A stretch of DNA of 64,000 bases. Source: Limnoperna fortunei. Lineage: Eukaryota; Mollusca; Bivalvia; Mytilida; Modiolidae. Positions 35,704-49,747 of this stretch are shown piece after piece. Position 1 is the first letter of the stretch, and each line of letters opens with the position of its first letter. Both the position numbers and the translations under genes were made by a program. The stretch is from assembly GCA_944474755.1 (NCBI GenBank), contig OX104114.1:30093220-30157219 (forward strand). The letters are read 5' to 3'. The notes beneath the pieces are model-generated. The model was not told where the DNA came from. It did no database searches and worked only from the letters and a program-made list of their open reading frames with translations.

Positions 35704-38700
35704 AAGGCTTTCCACTTTCCGAGTGGAAAGCCTTCTTGTTATTCTTCTGTTTCTTATTATTAAGGCTTTCCACTTTCCAGTGGAAAGACTTATTGCATTT
35801 TGTCTGTTTCTTATTATTATTATTATTATTATTCTTATTATTCTTCCGCCAAGTTTTGTTATCCCATTATAAATTTTGTTTCGCGACATGTCGTAAAGAC
35901 ATTTTGTACTATGAATGTATGAGACATTACGCATTCGCAGTTAACCCTGTCACACCGAACACTTTTTCTTTACGGAGTTATTTCCCCTGTCATAAAAATC
36001 TTGTGTGCAGATAAACTTTTAAACCGTAAAAGATTTCGCAATGAAAGTTGTTGCAAAATGCTCAGCTATTGATCGCGACAATTTGTTACATATCGCGCAA
36101 AGTATTTTGACGACTCCTTGTAGGAGTTATTTCCCCTTATTTATTGGAAGTACATTTTGTACCATAGTAACTCATGAACCAGAGATGACAGTGACTAGAT
36201 ATTTCACAGTTGGTCATCATTGACCTTGACCTTGAAAAAGGTCACAAGGTCAAAGGTCAAGGTCACATTCTAAATTTTGACACTGTGGTGTGTGCGATTC
36301 TCCTCCTGAACCATAAGAGATACAGAAATAAATCTTTTACCAAAATGTGTATCATATTAAGTTCTTGAAAGGTCACTATAAATGATTTGACTTTTGAAAG
36401 AGTTATCTCCCCTGGATCAATTAAATATAGTGTATATAGCGTTATCTCAGTAACTATGACAGACATTTATATGAAACCTTATATCATTAGTCATCATTGA
36501 CCTTGACCTTGAAAATGGACACAAGGTCAAAGGTCAAGGTCACGTTTGAAATTTTGACATTATCTTGTCATCGCTATTTCTTTGAAACGGTAAAAGATAG
36601 CTTATAACTTATAACGGATAAAATGTCGGCCTCATAAATGCGCAACTTTTTTCTATTTAAAGGAAAAGGATTTGACTTCATCTTATAGGAGTTATCTCCC
36701 ATTACAACCATTGATATTTACTTTTTCATTGATAACTTATTAACTATTGATAGTAGAGGCATGGGGACTTCACCAAAGACCATTATGACCCTTGACCTTG
36801 AAAATAGAAACAAGGTAAAAGGTCAAGGTCATCTTATAAATTTGGGTATTTATGATAAATACGCATTTCTTCATAATTATAAGACATATTGACAAAGGAT
36901 CTTCACTGTTGGTCCTTTATTGACCCTCAGCATGGTCAAGGTCATATTGACAGCAGTCAAGGTCAAATAATATTTTTTGGAAATTCTGCTTTTTCGTGTA
37001 TATAAAATGGTAAATACAAGTAAATGATTTGTTTTTAAAGCATTGAATATGCAAATATCAAACACTTGGTAGTCAAGGTCATTTATCACAATTAACGTCC
37101 TATTTTTTTACCTTTTTTATTTCAAAAGATATACGAATGGTTTTTCTTTCTTTTGTTTATTTTGAAAAGAAGATTCAATTTCCATATAGCCAAAGTCAAT
37201 GTCAAGGTCATTTATGCAATAAGTGGAAAGCCTCTCATTTGTTCGGTAGAACCAATGAACTTATATTTATTATTATTATTCTTATTTTTTTCCGCCAAGT
37301 TTTCTTTTCCCATTATAAATTTTGTTTCGCGACATGTCGTAAAGACATTTTGTACTGTGGATGTATAAGACATTACGCTTTCGCAGTTGACCCTGTCACA
37401 CCGAACACTTGTTCTTTACGGAGTTATCTCCCCTGTTACAGAAAAGCTTGTGTGCAGATAAACTATGAAACCGTAGAAGATTTCGCAATAAAAGTTGTTG
37501 CAAAATGGTCAGCTATGGATTGCGACAATTTGTTACATATCGCGCAAAGTATTTTGACGACTCCTTGTAGGAGTTATTTCCCCTTATTTATTGGAAGTAA
37601 AATTTGTACCATAGTAACTCATGAACCAGAGTTGATATAGACTAGATATTTCACAGTTGGTCATCATTGACCCTGACCTTGAAAAAGGTCACAAGGTCAA
37701 AGGTCAAGGTCATGTTCTAATTTTTGACCCTTGGTTGTGTGCAGATCTCCTCCTTTACTATAATAGATAGAGAACTGAAACCTTTACCAAAATGTGTATC
37801 ATATTGAGATCTTGAATCGTCACTTTTTTTATTTGACATTTTTATAAGAGTTATCTCCCCTAGACCAATAAAATGTATTGTGAATTGCATTATATCACTA
37901 TATCTCCGTAACTATAACAGATATATATATGAAACCTTATATCATTGGTCATCATTGACCTTGACCTTGAAAATGGACACAAGGTCAAAGGTCAAGGTCA
38001 CGTTTGAAATTTTGGCATTGTCTTGTCATCGCTATTACTTTGAAACGGTAAAAGATAGGCTATAAGTTATAATGGATAAAATGTTGGTCCCATAAAGGCG
38101 CAACTTTTTTCTATTTAGAGGGAAAGGATCCGGCTTCATCTTATAGGAGTTATCCCCCATTTCAACCATTGATAATTAGTTTTTCATTAATTACTTATCA
38201 ACTATTGATAGTAGAGGCATGGGGTCTTCACTATGGATCATTAAGACCCTTGACCTTGAAAACAAATACAAGGTCAAAGGTCAAGGTCATTTTCTAATTT
38301 TTTGTATATATTATAAGCAGTCATATCTTAATGACTTTAAGAGATATTGGCATAAAATCTTCAATGTTGATCACTGTTGACCTTCAGCATGGTCAAGGTC
38401 ATGCTGTAAAAGTCAAGGTCAAAGTCCTTTATAAATGTTTTTCATGGTACTATGTATTTTGAATGGCTTCTTCTTTTAATGCTATTGCCTATAAGTAATA
38501 TTTACGTAGATTAAAAGATCAGTTGTCAAGGTCATTCAAGTTTTCTTACGTCCTATTTAATGACCTTTCTTATTTTTAAAGATATCTAAATAGTTTTTTA
38601 ATAATTTTTGTTCTTATTAATTGCTATAGACAAATTACGTATGTTTCTTAGCTTTTTGGTTTCAAGGTCATTTATTTAAGGTCTTCTTTTGAAGTGGAAA

Positions 38701-38742
38701 GCCTATTAATCGTTCTAAAGAACGATTGAACCTATATTTATT
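35704..38742 (+). mobile_element. C-family Helentron-like element, copy C1, split by a B element
   Basis: Two parts, 35704-35761 and 37272-38742 (1,529 bp together). The 5' hairpin is perfect (AAGGCTTTCCACT / AGTGGAAAGCCTT). The body has the usual 5' module, GGTCA cores and a C-specific 3' region (after about 38,290). It ends AAGTGGAAAGCCT, the stem-loop AATCGTTCT-AA-AGAACGATT and GAACCTATATTTATT. Its 5' hairpin differs from that of the other C copy (49,802), so the start may come from another family by recombination. Confidence 0.7.
35762..37271 (+). mobile_element. B-family Helentron-like element, copy B2, nested in C1
   Basis: Has the B-type hairpin with AGTGGAAAGACTT, and the same 1,510-bp length as B1. 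Inserted in the ATT run of C1, itself inserted in the ATT run of the A unit. It must be the youngest of the three layers. Confidence 0.75.
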
Positions 38743-40393
38743 ATTCTTATTTTTTTCCGCCAAGTTTTCTTTTCCCATTATAAATTTTGTTTCGCGACAT
38801 GTCGTAAAGACATTTTGTACTATGGATGTATAAGACATTACGCTTTCGCAGTTGACCCTGTCACACCGAACACTTGTTCTTTACGGAGTTATCTACCCTG
38901 TTACAGAAAAGATTGTGTGCAGATAAACTATGAAACCGTAAAAGATTTCGCAATAAAAGTTGTTGCAAAATGGTCAGCTATGGATTGCGACAATTTGTTA
39001 CATATCGCGCAAAGTATTTTGACGACTCCTTGTAGGAGTTATTTCCCCTTATTTATTGGAAGTAAAATTTGTACCATTGTAACTCATGAACCAGAGGTGA
39101 TATAGACTAGATATTTCACAGTTGGCCATCATTGACCTTGACCTTGAAAAAGGTCACAAGGTCAAAGGTCAAGGTCATGTTCTAATTTTTGACCCTTGGT
39201 TGTGTGCAGATCTTCTCCTTTACTATAATAGATAGAGAACTGAAACCTTTACCAAAATGTGTATCATATTAAGATCTTGAATCGTCACTTTTTTTATTTG
39301 ACATTTTATAAGAGTTGTCTCCCCTTAGACCAATAATATGCATTGTGAGTTACATTAGATCACTATATCTCAGTAACTATAACAGATATATACATGAAAC
39401 CTTATATCATTGGTCATCATTGACCTTGACCTTGAAAATGGACACAAGGTCAAAGGTCAAGGTCACGTTTGAAATTTTGACATTGTCTCGCCATCGCTAT
39501 TCCCTTGAAACGGTAAAAGATAGGCAATAACTTGTAATAGGTAAAATGTCAACTTTCACCTTGACCTTGCCCAAGGTCACAAGGTCAAAGGTCAAGGTCA
39601 CCTGGGTTTCAGTACAGCGACATGTGAATTTTTGTACCTTTGGATTCGCTTTGTTTTTTTAGCTTGCTACATGTCGCAATAAAATTTGGTGCCAGGCATG
39701 GGCAAAAACATGGGGAATTTGAGGGTATTCCGCCAGCTTGCAAAAAATAAAAAGGGGGGGGGGGTGTTTCTAAGGGACCCCATAAGAATGTAGTGTGTAG
39801 ATTTCATCCTAGACCACAGAGAATGGTGAAACAAAATGGACGCCAAATAGTTCGGGGATCGATGTCCTTGACTTGTCGCTACAGTAGAAATCATTCTGAC
39901 GAACGATACAAAAATTTCCAGGTCATGAAAGTTGAAGATAGGTTTTTCATGCAAAAATGGCGATTTTCAGAAAAACCATAAATCCTAGCCTTTTGAAAAT
40001 GCCGCCAATCGATTTAGAATGTCGATTTTACCCCAACCAAGTATCTCGGATGTGCATAAATGTCAACAAAATCGAAAATCGGCAGAAAAAATCAAATGTC
40101 AAGGCCCCATCGGTACCCCCTAAATTTCAGCGGTTGAATGTTTGTGCATTGATAAATCCTTGAAATATACATCTGAATTATGTCTTCATGAGTTGTTCTA
40201 GCTGAAACAAACATTTTTTCTACTTGATCATTTATTTTGAAATGCCATCGAGTGTCGTCCGGTATGCACGACTGCAGTATTTTACCGAGCAAAGAAACGG
40301 TTTCCCTATTACAATGAATTGAAAGTAACATTCCTGTGAATTAAACTGTCAAAATAGCATCACTGTTGACCTCCTGAAAAGTCACCTTTTCAA

Positions 40394-40425
<32 letters not shown>

Positions 40426-40898
40426 AACTTCGTGATAATATATAAAATTGTCACGTGACTTTAGTCGTTTCCACCAGTCAAATCAATGCGTTTTATTTGT
40501 ATTTTATAAATAAAAATCAAAGAATTTTCTGTCTTTCTTATTTATTTCATTGGTAAATACACGAAAACATTACAAAATGTCTTTGTATTTTAAATGTAGA
40601 AAACACATTGAAGGTATATATACGTCAAAATTTGACTTTCTGCATATCGTCTTCCGTGGTCCAGTGGTATCAACGAGGGCTGGCAAGATTGACATCGTCG
40701 GTTCGAGCCTAGGATGTGACATATGATTTTTGCATGGTTTTCTGCTACGTTTCACGTATATTTTATGCAGTTATGGTTTTTTATATAGAAAAAACAAAAA
40801 AAAAACTGAAATTTTTTTACACCGCGGTGTAAAAAATGTCGATGGAAGTGGTAAGCCATGATTATTTGTGGCGAAGTCACAAATGAACCTATATTATT

Positions 40899-43113
40899 AA
40901 GGCTTTCCACTTCCGAGTGGGAAGCCTTACTGTTATTCTTCTGTTTCTTATTATTATTCTTATTTTTTTCTGCCAAGTTTTCTTTTCCCATTATAAATTT
41001 TGTTTCGCGACATGTCGTAAAGACATTTTGTACTATGGATGTATAAGACATTACGCTTTCGCAGTTGACCCTGTCACACCGAACACTTGTTCTTTACGGA
41101 GTTATCTACCCTGTTACAGAAAAGATTGTGTGCAGATAAACTATGAAACCGTAAAAGATTTCGCAATAAAAGTTGTTGCAAAATGGTCAGCTATGGATTG
41201 CGACAATTTGTTACATATCGCGCAAAGTATTTTGACGACTCCTTGTAGGAGTTATTTCCCCTTATTTATTGGAAGTAAAATTTGTACCATTGTAACTCAT
41301 GAACCAGAGGTGATATAGACTAGATATTTCACAGTTGGCCATCATTGACCTTGACCTTGAAAAAGGTCACAAGGTCAAAGGTCAAGGTCATGTTCTAATT
41401 TTTGACCCTTGGTTGTGTGCAGATCTTCTCCTTTACTATAATAGATAGAGAACTGAAACCTTTACCAAAATGTGTATCATATTAAGATCTTGAATCGTCA
41501 CTTTTTTTATTTGACATTTTATAAGAGTTGTCTCCCCTTAGACCAATAATATGCATTGTGAGTTACATTAGATCACTATATCTCAGTAACTATAACAGAT
41601 ATATACATGAAACCTTATATCATTGGTCATCATTGACCTTGACCTTGAAAATGGACACAAGGTCAAAGGTCAAGGTCACGTTTGAAATTTTGACATTGTC
41701 TCGCCATCGCTATTCCCTTGAAACGGTAAAAGATAGGCAATAACTTGTAATAGGTAAAATGTCAACTTTCACCTTGACCTTGCCCAAGGTCACAAGGTCA
41801 AAGGTCAAGGTCACCTGGGTTTCAGTACAGCGACATGTGAATTTTTGTACCTTTGGATTCGCTTTGTTTTTTTAGCTTGCTACATGTCGCAATAAAATTT
41901 GGTGCCAGGCATGGGCAAAAACATGGGGAATTTGAGGGTATTCCGCCAGCTTGCAAAAAATAAAAAGGGGGGGGGGTGTTTCTAAGGGACCCCATAAGAA
42001 TGTAGTGTGTAGATTTCATCCTAGACCACAGAGAATGGTGAAACAAAATGGACGCCAAATAGTTCGGGGATCGATGTCCTTGACTTGTCGCTACAGTAGA
42101 AATCATTCTGACGAACGATACAAAAATTTCCAGGTCATGAAAGTTGAAGATAGGTTTTTCATGCAAAAATGGCGATTTTCAGAAAAACCATAAATCCTAG
42201 CCTTTTGAAAATGCCGCCAATCGATTTAGAATGTCGATTTTACCCCAACCAAGTATCTCGGATGTGCATAAATGTCAACAAAATCGAAAATCGGCAGAAA
42301 AAATCAAATGTCAAGGCCCCATCGGTACCCCCTAAATTTCAGCGGTTGAATGTTTGTGCATTGATAAATCCTTGAAATATACATCTGAATTATGTCTTCA
42401 TGAGTTGTTCTGTTCTAGCTGAAACAAACATTTTTTCTACTTGAGCATTTATTTTGAAATGCCATCGAGTGTCGTCCGGTATGCACGACTGCAGTATTTT
42501 ACCGAGCAAAGAAACGGTTTCCCTATTACAATGAATTGAAAGTAACATTCCTGTGAATTAAACTGTCAAAATAGCATCACTGTTGACCTCCTGAAAAGTC
42601 ACCTTTTCAACAAAAAAAAAAAAAAAAAAAAAAAAAAAACAACTTCGTGATAATATATAAAATTGTCACGTGACTTTAGTCGTTTCCACCAGTCAAATCA
42701 ATGCGTTTTATTTGTATTTTATAAATAAAAATCAAAGAATTTTCTGTCTTTCTTATTTATTTCATTGGTAAATACACGAAAACATTACAAAATGTCTTTG
42801 TATTTTAAATGTAGAAAACACATTGAAGGTATATATACGTCAAAATTTGACTTTCTGCATATCGTCTTCCGTGGTCCAGTGGTATCAACGAGGGCTGGCA
42901 AGACTGACATCGTCGGTTCGAGCCTAGGATGTGACATATGATTTTTGCATGGTTTTCTGCTACGTTTCACGTATATTTTATGCAGTTATGGTTTTTTATA
43001 TTGAAAAAACCAAAAAAAAAATGAAATTTTTTTACGCCGCGGTGTAAAAAATGTCGATGGAAGTGGTAAGCCATGATTATTTGTGGCGAAGTCACAAATG
43101 AACCTATATTATT
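40899..43113 (+). repeat. Chimeric A1/A2 unit, 2,215 bp
   Basis: A1 from its start to at least 42,372 (for example CGGCAG, TCAAGG, CCTTGAAAT) and A2 from 42,444 on (TTGAGCATT, then AAGACTGAC in the tRNA-like head 42865-42936). GTTCTGTTCT at 42406-42415 is a 5-bp duplication between the two markers. A private C-to-T change lies at 40971. Confidence 0.92.
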
Positions 43114-45325
43114 AAGGCTTTCCACTTCCGAGTGGGAAGCCTTTCTATTATTCTTCTGTTTCTTATTATTATTATTATTCTTATTTTTTTCCGCCAACTT
43201 TTCTTTTCCCATTATAAATTTTGTTTCGCGACATGTCGAAAAGACCTTTTGTACTATGGGTTTATGAGACATTACGCTTTCGCAGTTGACCCTGCTACAC
43301 CGACCACTTTTTCTTTACGGAGTTATTTCCCCTGTCATAAAAAAGCTTGTGTGCAGATTAACTTTGAAACTGTAAAAGATATCGCAATAAAAGTTGTTCC
43401 AAAATGTTCAGCGAAGGATTGCGACACTTTATAACATATCGCATTAAAGAATTTTTCACCTTCTTATAGGAGTTATTTCCCCTTATTTATTGCAAGTAAA
43501 TTTTTGACCAGAGTAACTCATGAACCAGAGGTGATAAAGACTAGATATTTCACAGTAGGTCATCATTGACCTTGACCTTGAAAAAGGTCACAAGGTCAAA
43601 GGTCAAGGTCATGTTCTAATTTTTGACCCTTTGTTGTGTGCAGATCTCCTCCTTTACTATAACAGATAGAGAACTGAAACCTTTACCAAAATGTGTATCA
43701 TATTAAGATCTTGAATCGTCACTTTTTTTATTTGACATTTTATAAGAGTTGTCTCCCCTTAGACCAATAATATGCATTGTGAGTTACATTAGATCACTAT
43801 ATCTCAGTAACTATAACAGATATATACATGAAACCTTATATCATTGGTCATCATTGACCTTGACCTTGAAAATGGACACAAGGTCAAAGGTCAAGGTCAC
43901 GTTTGAAATTTTGACACTGTCTCGCCATCGCTATTCCCTTGAGACGGTAAAAGATAGGCAATAACTTGTAATAGGTAAAATGTCAACTTTCACCTTGACC
44001 TTGCCCAAGGTCACAAGGTCAAAGGTCAAGGTCACCTGGGTTTCAGTACAGCGACATGTGAATTTTTGTACCTTTGGATTCGCTTTGTTTTTTTAGCTTG
44101 CTACATGTCGCAATACAATTTGGTGCCAGGCATGGGCAAAAACATGGGGAATTTTAGGGTATTCCGCCAGCCTGCAAAAATAAAGGGGGGGGGTGTTTCT
44201 AAGGGACCCCATAAGAATGTAGTGTGCAGATTTCATCCTAGACCACAGAGAATGGTGAAACAAAATGGACGCCAAATAGTTCGTGGATCGATGTCCTTGA
44301 CTTGTCGCTACAGTAGAAATCATTCTGACGAACGATAAAACAATTTCCAGGTCATGAAAGTTGAAGATAGGTTTTTCATGCAAAAATCGCGATTTTCAGA
44401 AAAACCATAAATCCTAGCCTTTCGAAAATGGCGCCAATCGATTTAGAATGTCGATTTTACCCCAACCAAGTATCTCGGATGTGCATAAATGTCAACAAAA
44501 TCGAAAATCGCCAGAAAAAATCAAATGTCGAGGCCCCATCGGTACCCCCTAAATTTCAGCGGTTGAATGTTTGTGCATTGATAAATCCTTAAAATATACA
44601 TCTGAATTATGTCTTCATGAGTTGTTCTAGCTGAAACAAACATTTTTTCTACTTGAGCATTTATTTTGAAATGCCATCGAGTGTCGTCCGGTATGCACGA
44701 CTGCAGTATTTTACCGAGCAAAGAAACGGTTTCCCTATTACAATGAATTGTAAGTAACATTCCTGTGAATTAAACTGTCAAAATAGCATCACTGTTGACC
44801 TCCTGAAAAGTCACCTTTTCAACAAAAAAAAAAAAAAAAAAAAAAAAAAAACAACTTCGTGATAATATATAAAATTGTCACGTGACTTTAGTCGTTTCCA
44901 CCAGTCAAATCAATGCGTTTTATTTGTATTTTATAAATAAAAATCAAAGAATTTTCTGTCTTTCTTATTTATTTCATTGGTAAATACACGAAAACATTAC
45001 AAAATGTCTTTGTATTTTAAATGTAGAAAACACATTGAAGGTATATATACGTCAAAATTTGACTTTCTGCATATCGTCTTCCGTGGTCCAGTGGTATCAA
45101 CGAGGGCTGGCAAGACTGACATCGTCGGTTCGAGCCTAGGATGTGACATATGATTTTTGCATGGTTTTCTGCTACGTTTCACGTATATTTTATGCAGTTA
45201 TGGTTTTTTATATTGAAAAAACCAAAAAAAAAATGAAATTTTTTTACGCCGCGGTGTAAAAAATGTCGATGGAAGTGGTAAGCCATGATTATTTGTGGCG
45301 AAGTCACAAATGAACCTATATTATT
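43114..45325 (+). repeat. A2 unit, 2,212 bp
   Basis: First complete A2 unit. The 5' module (about 43114-43560) is strongly diverged from A1 (for example GTCGAAAAGACCTTTTG, CTGCTACACCGACC), while the rest is nearly A1. G tract of 9 G. The tRNA-like head is at 45077-45148. Private T at 44751. Confidence 0.94.
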
Positions 45326-47537
45326 AAGGCTTTCCACTTCCGAGTGGGAAGCCTTTCTATTATTCTTCTGTTTCTTATTATTATTATTATTCTTATTTTT
45401 TTCCGCCAACTTTTCTTTTCCCATTATAAATTTTGTTTCGCGACATGTCGAAAAGACCTTTTGTACTATGGGTTTATGAGACATTACGCTTTCGCAGTTG
45501 ACCCTGCTACACCGACCACTTTTTCTTTACGGAGTTATTTCCCCTGTCATAAAAAAGCTTGTGTGCAGATTAACTTTGAAACTGTAAAAGATATCGCAAT
45601 AAAAGTTGTTCCAAAATGTTCAGCGAAGGATTGCGACACTTTATAACATATCGCATTAAAGAATTTTTCACCTTCTTATAGGAGTTATTTCCCCTTATTT
45701 ATTGCAAGTAAATTTTTGACCAGAGTAACTCATGAACCAGAGGTGATAAAGACTAGATATTTCACAGTAGGTCATCATTGACCTTGACCTTGAAAAAGGT
45801 CACAAGGTCAAAGGTCAAGGTCATGTTCTAATTTTTGACCCTTTGTTGTGTGCAGATCTCCTCCTTTACTATAACAGATAGAGAACTGAAACCTTTACCA
45901 AAATGTGTATCATATTAAGATCTTGAATCGTCACTTTTTTTATTTGACATTTTATAAGAGTTGTCTCCCCTTAGACCAATAATATGCATTGTGAGTTACA
46001 TTAGATCACTATATCTCAGTAACTATAACAGATATATACATGAAACCTTATATCATTGGTCATCATTGACCTTGACCTTGAAAATGGACACAAGGTCAAA
46101 GGTCAAGGTCACGTTTGAAATTTTGACACTGTCTCGCCATCGCTATTCCCTTGAGACGGTAAAAGATAGGCAATAACTTGTAATAGGTAAAATGTCAACT
46201 TTCACCTTGACCTTGCCCAAGGTCACAAGGTCAAAGGTCAAGGTCACCTGGGTTTCAGTACAGCGACATGTGAATTTTTGTACCTTTGGATTCGCTTTGT
46301 TTTTTTAGCTTGCTACATGTCGCAATACAATTTGGTGCCAGGCATGGGCAAAAACATGGGGAATTTTAGGGTATTCCGCCAGCCTGCAAAAATAAAGGGG
46401 GGGGTGTTTCTAAGGGACCCCATAAGAATGTAGTGTGCAGATTTCATCCTAGACCACAGAGAATGGTGAAACAAAATGGACGCCAAATAGTTCGTGGATC
46501 GATGTCCTTGACTTGTCGCTACAGTAGAAATCATTCTGACGAACGATAAAACAATTTCCAGGTCATGAAAGTTGAAGATAGGTTTTTCATGCAAAAATCG
46601 CGATTTTCAGAAAAACCATAAATCCTAGCCTTTCGAAAATGGCGCCAATCGATTTAGAATGTCGATTTTACCCCAACCAAGTATCTCGGATGTGCATAAA
46701 TGTCAACAAAATCGAAAATCGCCAGAAAAAATCAAATGTCGAGGCCCCATCGGTACCCCCTAAATTTCAGCGGTTGAATGTTTGTGCATTGATAAATCCT
46801 TAAAATATACATCTGAATTATGTCTTCATGAGTTGTTCTAGCTGAAACAAACATTTTTTCTACTTGAGCATTTATTTTGAAATGCCATCGAGTGTCGTCC
46901 GGTATGCACGACTGCAGTATTTTACCGAGCAAAGAAACGGTTTCCCTATTACAATGAATTGAAAGTAACATTCCTGTGAATTAAACTGTCAAAATAGCAT
47001 CACTGTTGACCTCCTGAAAAGTCACCTTTTCAACAAAAAAAAAAAAAAAAAAAAAAAAAAAAACAACTTCGTGATAATATATAAAATTGTCACGTGACTT
47101 TAGTCGTTTCCACCAGTCAAATCAATGCGTTTTATTTGTATTTTATAAATAAAAATCAAAGAATTTTCTGTCTTTCTTATTTATTTCATTGGTAAATACA
47201 CGAAAACATTACAAAATGTCTTTGTATTTTAAATGTAGAAAACACATTGAAGGTATATATACGTCAAAATTTGACTTTCTGCATATCGTCTTCCGTGGTC
47301 CAGTGGTATCAACGAGGGCTGGCAAGACTGACATCGTCGGTTCGAGCCTAGGATGTGACATATGATTTTTGCATGGTTTTCTGCTACGTTTCACGTATAT
47401 TTTATGCAGTTATGGTTTTTTATATTGAAAAAACCAAAAAAAAAATGAAATTTTTTTACGCCGCGGTGTAAAAAATGTCGATGGAAGTGGTAAGCCATGA
47501 TTATTTGTGGCGAAGTCACAAATGAACCTATATTATT
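45326..47537 (+). repeat. A2 unit, 2,212 bp
   Basis: A2 landmarks, with a G tract of 8 G near 46,397. The tRNA-like head is at 47289-47360. Confidence 0.94.
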
Positions 47538-49747
47538 AAGGCTTTCCACTTCCGAGTGGGAAGCCTTTCTATTATTCTTCTGTTTCTTATTATTATTATT
47601 ATTCTTATTTTTTTCCGCCAACTTTTCTTTTCCCATTATAAATTTTGTTTCGCGACATGTCGAAAAGACCTTTTGTACTATGGGTTTATGAGACATTACG
47701 CTTTCGCAGTTGACCCTGCTACACCGACCACTTTTTCTTTACGGAGTTATTTCCCCTGTCATAAAAAAGCTTGTGTGCAGATTAACTTTGAAACTGTAAA
47801 AGATATCGCAATAAAAGTTGTTCCAAAATGTTCAGCGAAGGATTGCGACACTTTATAACATATCGCATTAAAGAATTTTTCACCTTCTTATAGGAGTTAT
47901 TTCCCCTTATTTATTGCAAGTAAATTTTTGACCAGAGTAACTCATGAACCAGAGGTGATAAAGACTAGATATTTCACAGTAGGTCATCATTGACCTTGAC
48001 CTTGAAAAAGGTCACAAGGTCAAAGGTCAAGGTCATGTTCTAATTTTTGACCCTTTGTTGTGTGCAGATCTCCTCCTTTACTATAACAGATAGAGAACTG
48101 AAACCTTTACCAAAATGTGTATCATATTAAGATCTTGAATCGTCACTTTTTTTATTTGACATTTTATAAGAGTTGTCTCCCCTTAGACCAATAATATGCA
48201 TTGTGAGTTACATTAGATCACTATATCTCAGTAACTATAACAGATATATACATGAAACCTTATATCATTGGTCATCATTGACCTTGACCTTGAAAATGGA
48301 CACAAGGTCAAAGGTCAAGGTCACGTTTGAAATTTTGACACTGTCTCGCCATCGCTATTCCCTTGAGACGGTAAAAGATAGGCAATAACTTGTAATAGGT
48401 AAAATGTCAACTTTCACCTTGACCTTGCCCAAGGTCACAAGGTCAAAGGTCAAGGTCACCTGGGTTTCAGTACAGCGACATGTGAATTTTTGTACCTTTG
48501 GATTCGCTTTGTTTTTTTAGCTTGCTACATGTCGCAATACAATTTGGTGCCAGGCATGGGCAAAAACATGGGGAATTTTAGGGTATTCCGCCAGCCTGCA
48601 AAAATAAAGGGGGGGGTGTTTCTAAGGGACCCCATAAGAATGTAGTGTGCAGATTTCATCCTAGACCACAGAGAATGGTGAAACAAAATGGACGCCAAAT
48701 AGTTCGTGGATCGATGTCCTTGACTTGTCGCTACAGTAGAAATCATTCTGACGAACGATAAAACAATTTCCAGGTCATGAAAGTTGAAGATAGGTTTTTC
48801 ATGCAAAAATCGCGATTTTCAGAAAAACCATAAATCCTAGCCTTTCGAAAATGGCGCCAATCGATTTAGAATGTCGATTTTACCCCAACCAAGTATCTCG
48901 GATGTGCATAAATGTCAACAAAATCGAAAATCGCCAGAAAAAATCAAATGTCGAGGCCCCATCGGTACCCCCTAAATTTCAGCGGTTGAATGTTTGTGCA
49001 TTGATAAATCCTTAAAATATACATCTGAATTATGTCTTCATGAGTTGTTCTAGCTGAAACAAACATTTTTTCTACTTGAGCATTTATTTTGAAATGCCAT
49101 CGAGTGTCGTCCGGTATGCACGACTGCAGTATTTTACCGAGCAAAGAAACGGTTTCCCTATTACAATGAATTGAAAGTAACATTCCTGTGAATTAAACTG
49201 TCAAAATAGCATCACTGTTGACCTCCTGAAAAGTCACCTTTTCAACAAAAAAAAAAAAAAAAAAAAAAAAAAACAACTTCGTGATAATATATAAAATTGT
49301 CACGTGACTTTAGTCGTTTCCACCAGTCAAATCAATGCGTTTTATTTGTATTTTATAAATAAAAATCAAAGAATTTTCTGTCTTTCTTATTTATTTCATT
49401 GGTAAATACACGAAAACATTACAAAATGTCTTTGTATTTTAAATGTAGAAAACACATTGAAGGTATATATACGTCAAAATTTGACTTTCTGCATATCGTC
49501 TTCCGTGGTCCAGTGGTATCAACGAGGGCTGGCAAGACTGACATCGTCGGTTCGAGCCTAGGATGTGACATATGATTTTTGCATGGTTTTCTGCTACGTT
49601 TCACGTATATTTTATGCAGTTATGGTTTTTTATATTGAAAAAACCAAAAAAAAAATGAAATTTTTTTACGCCGCGGTGTAAAAAATGTCGATGGAAGTGG
49701 TAAGCCATGATTATTTGTGGCGAAGTCACAAATGAACCTATATTATT
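47538..49747 (+). repeat. A2 unit, 2,210 bp
   Basis: A2 landmarks. A short A tract and 8-G tract account for the lower length. The tRNA-like head is at 49499-49570. Confidence 0.94.

Larger units (their letters stand above)
35650..40898 (+). repeat. A1 unit with nested insertions (C containing B)
   Basis: The 5' end (35650-35703) is followed by the C element 35704-38742, itself split by a B element, and the unit resumes at 38743. Three AAGGCTTTCC hairpins lie in close succession (35650, 35704, 35762). The A tract is 30 A (40395-40424), and the tRNA-like head at 40650-40721 has the A1 base. The CCGCGG palindrome is perfect here (40813-40836). Confidence 0.93.
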
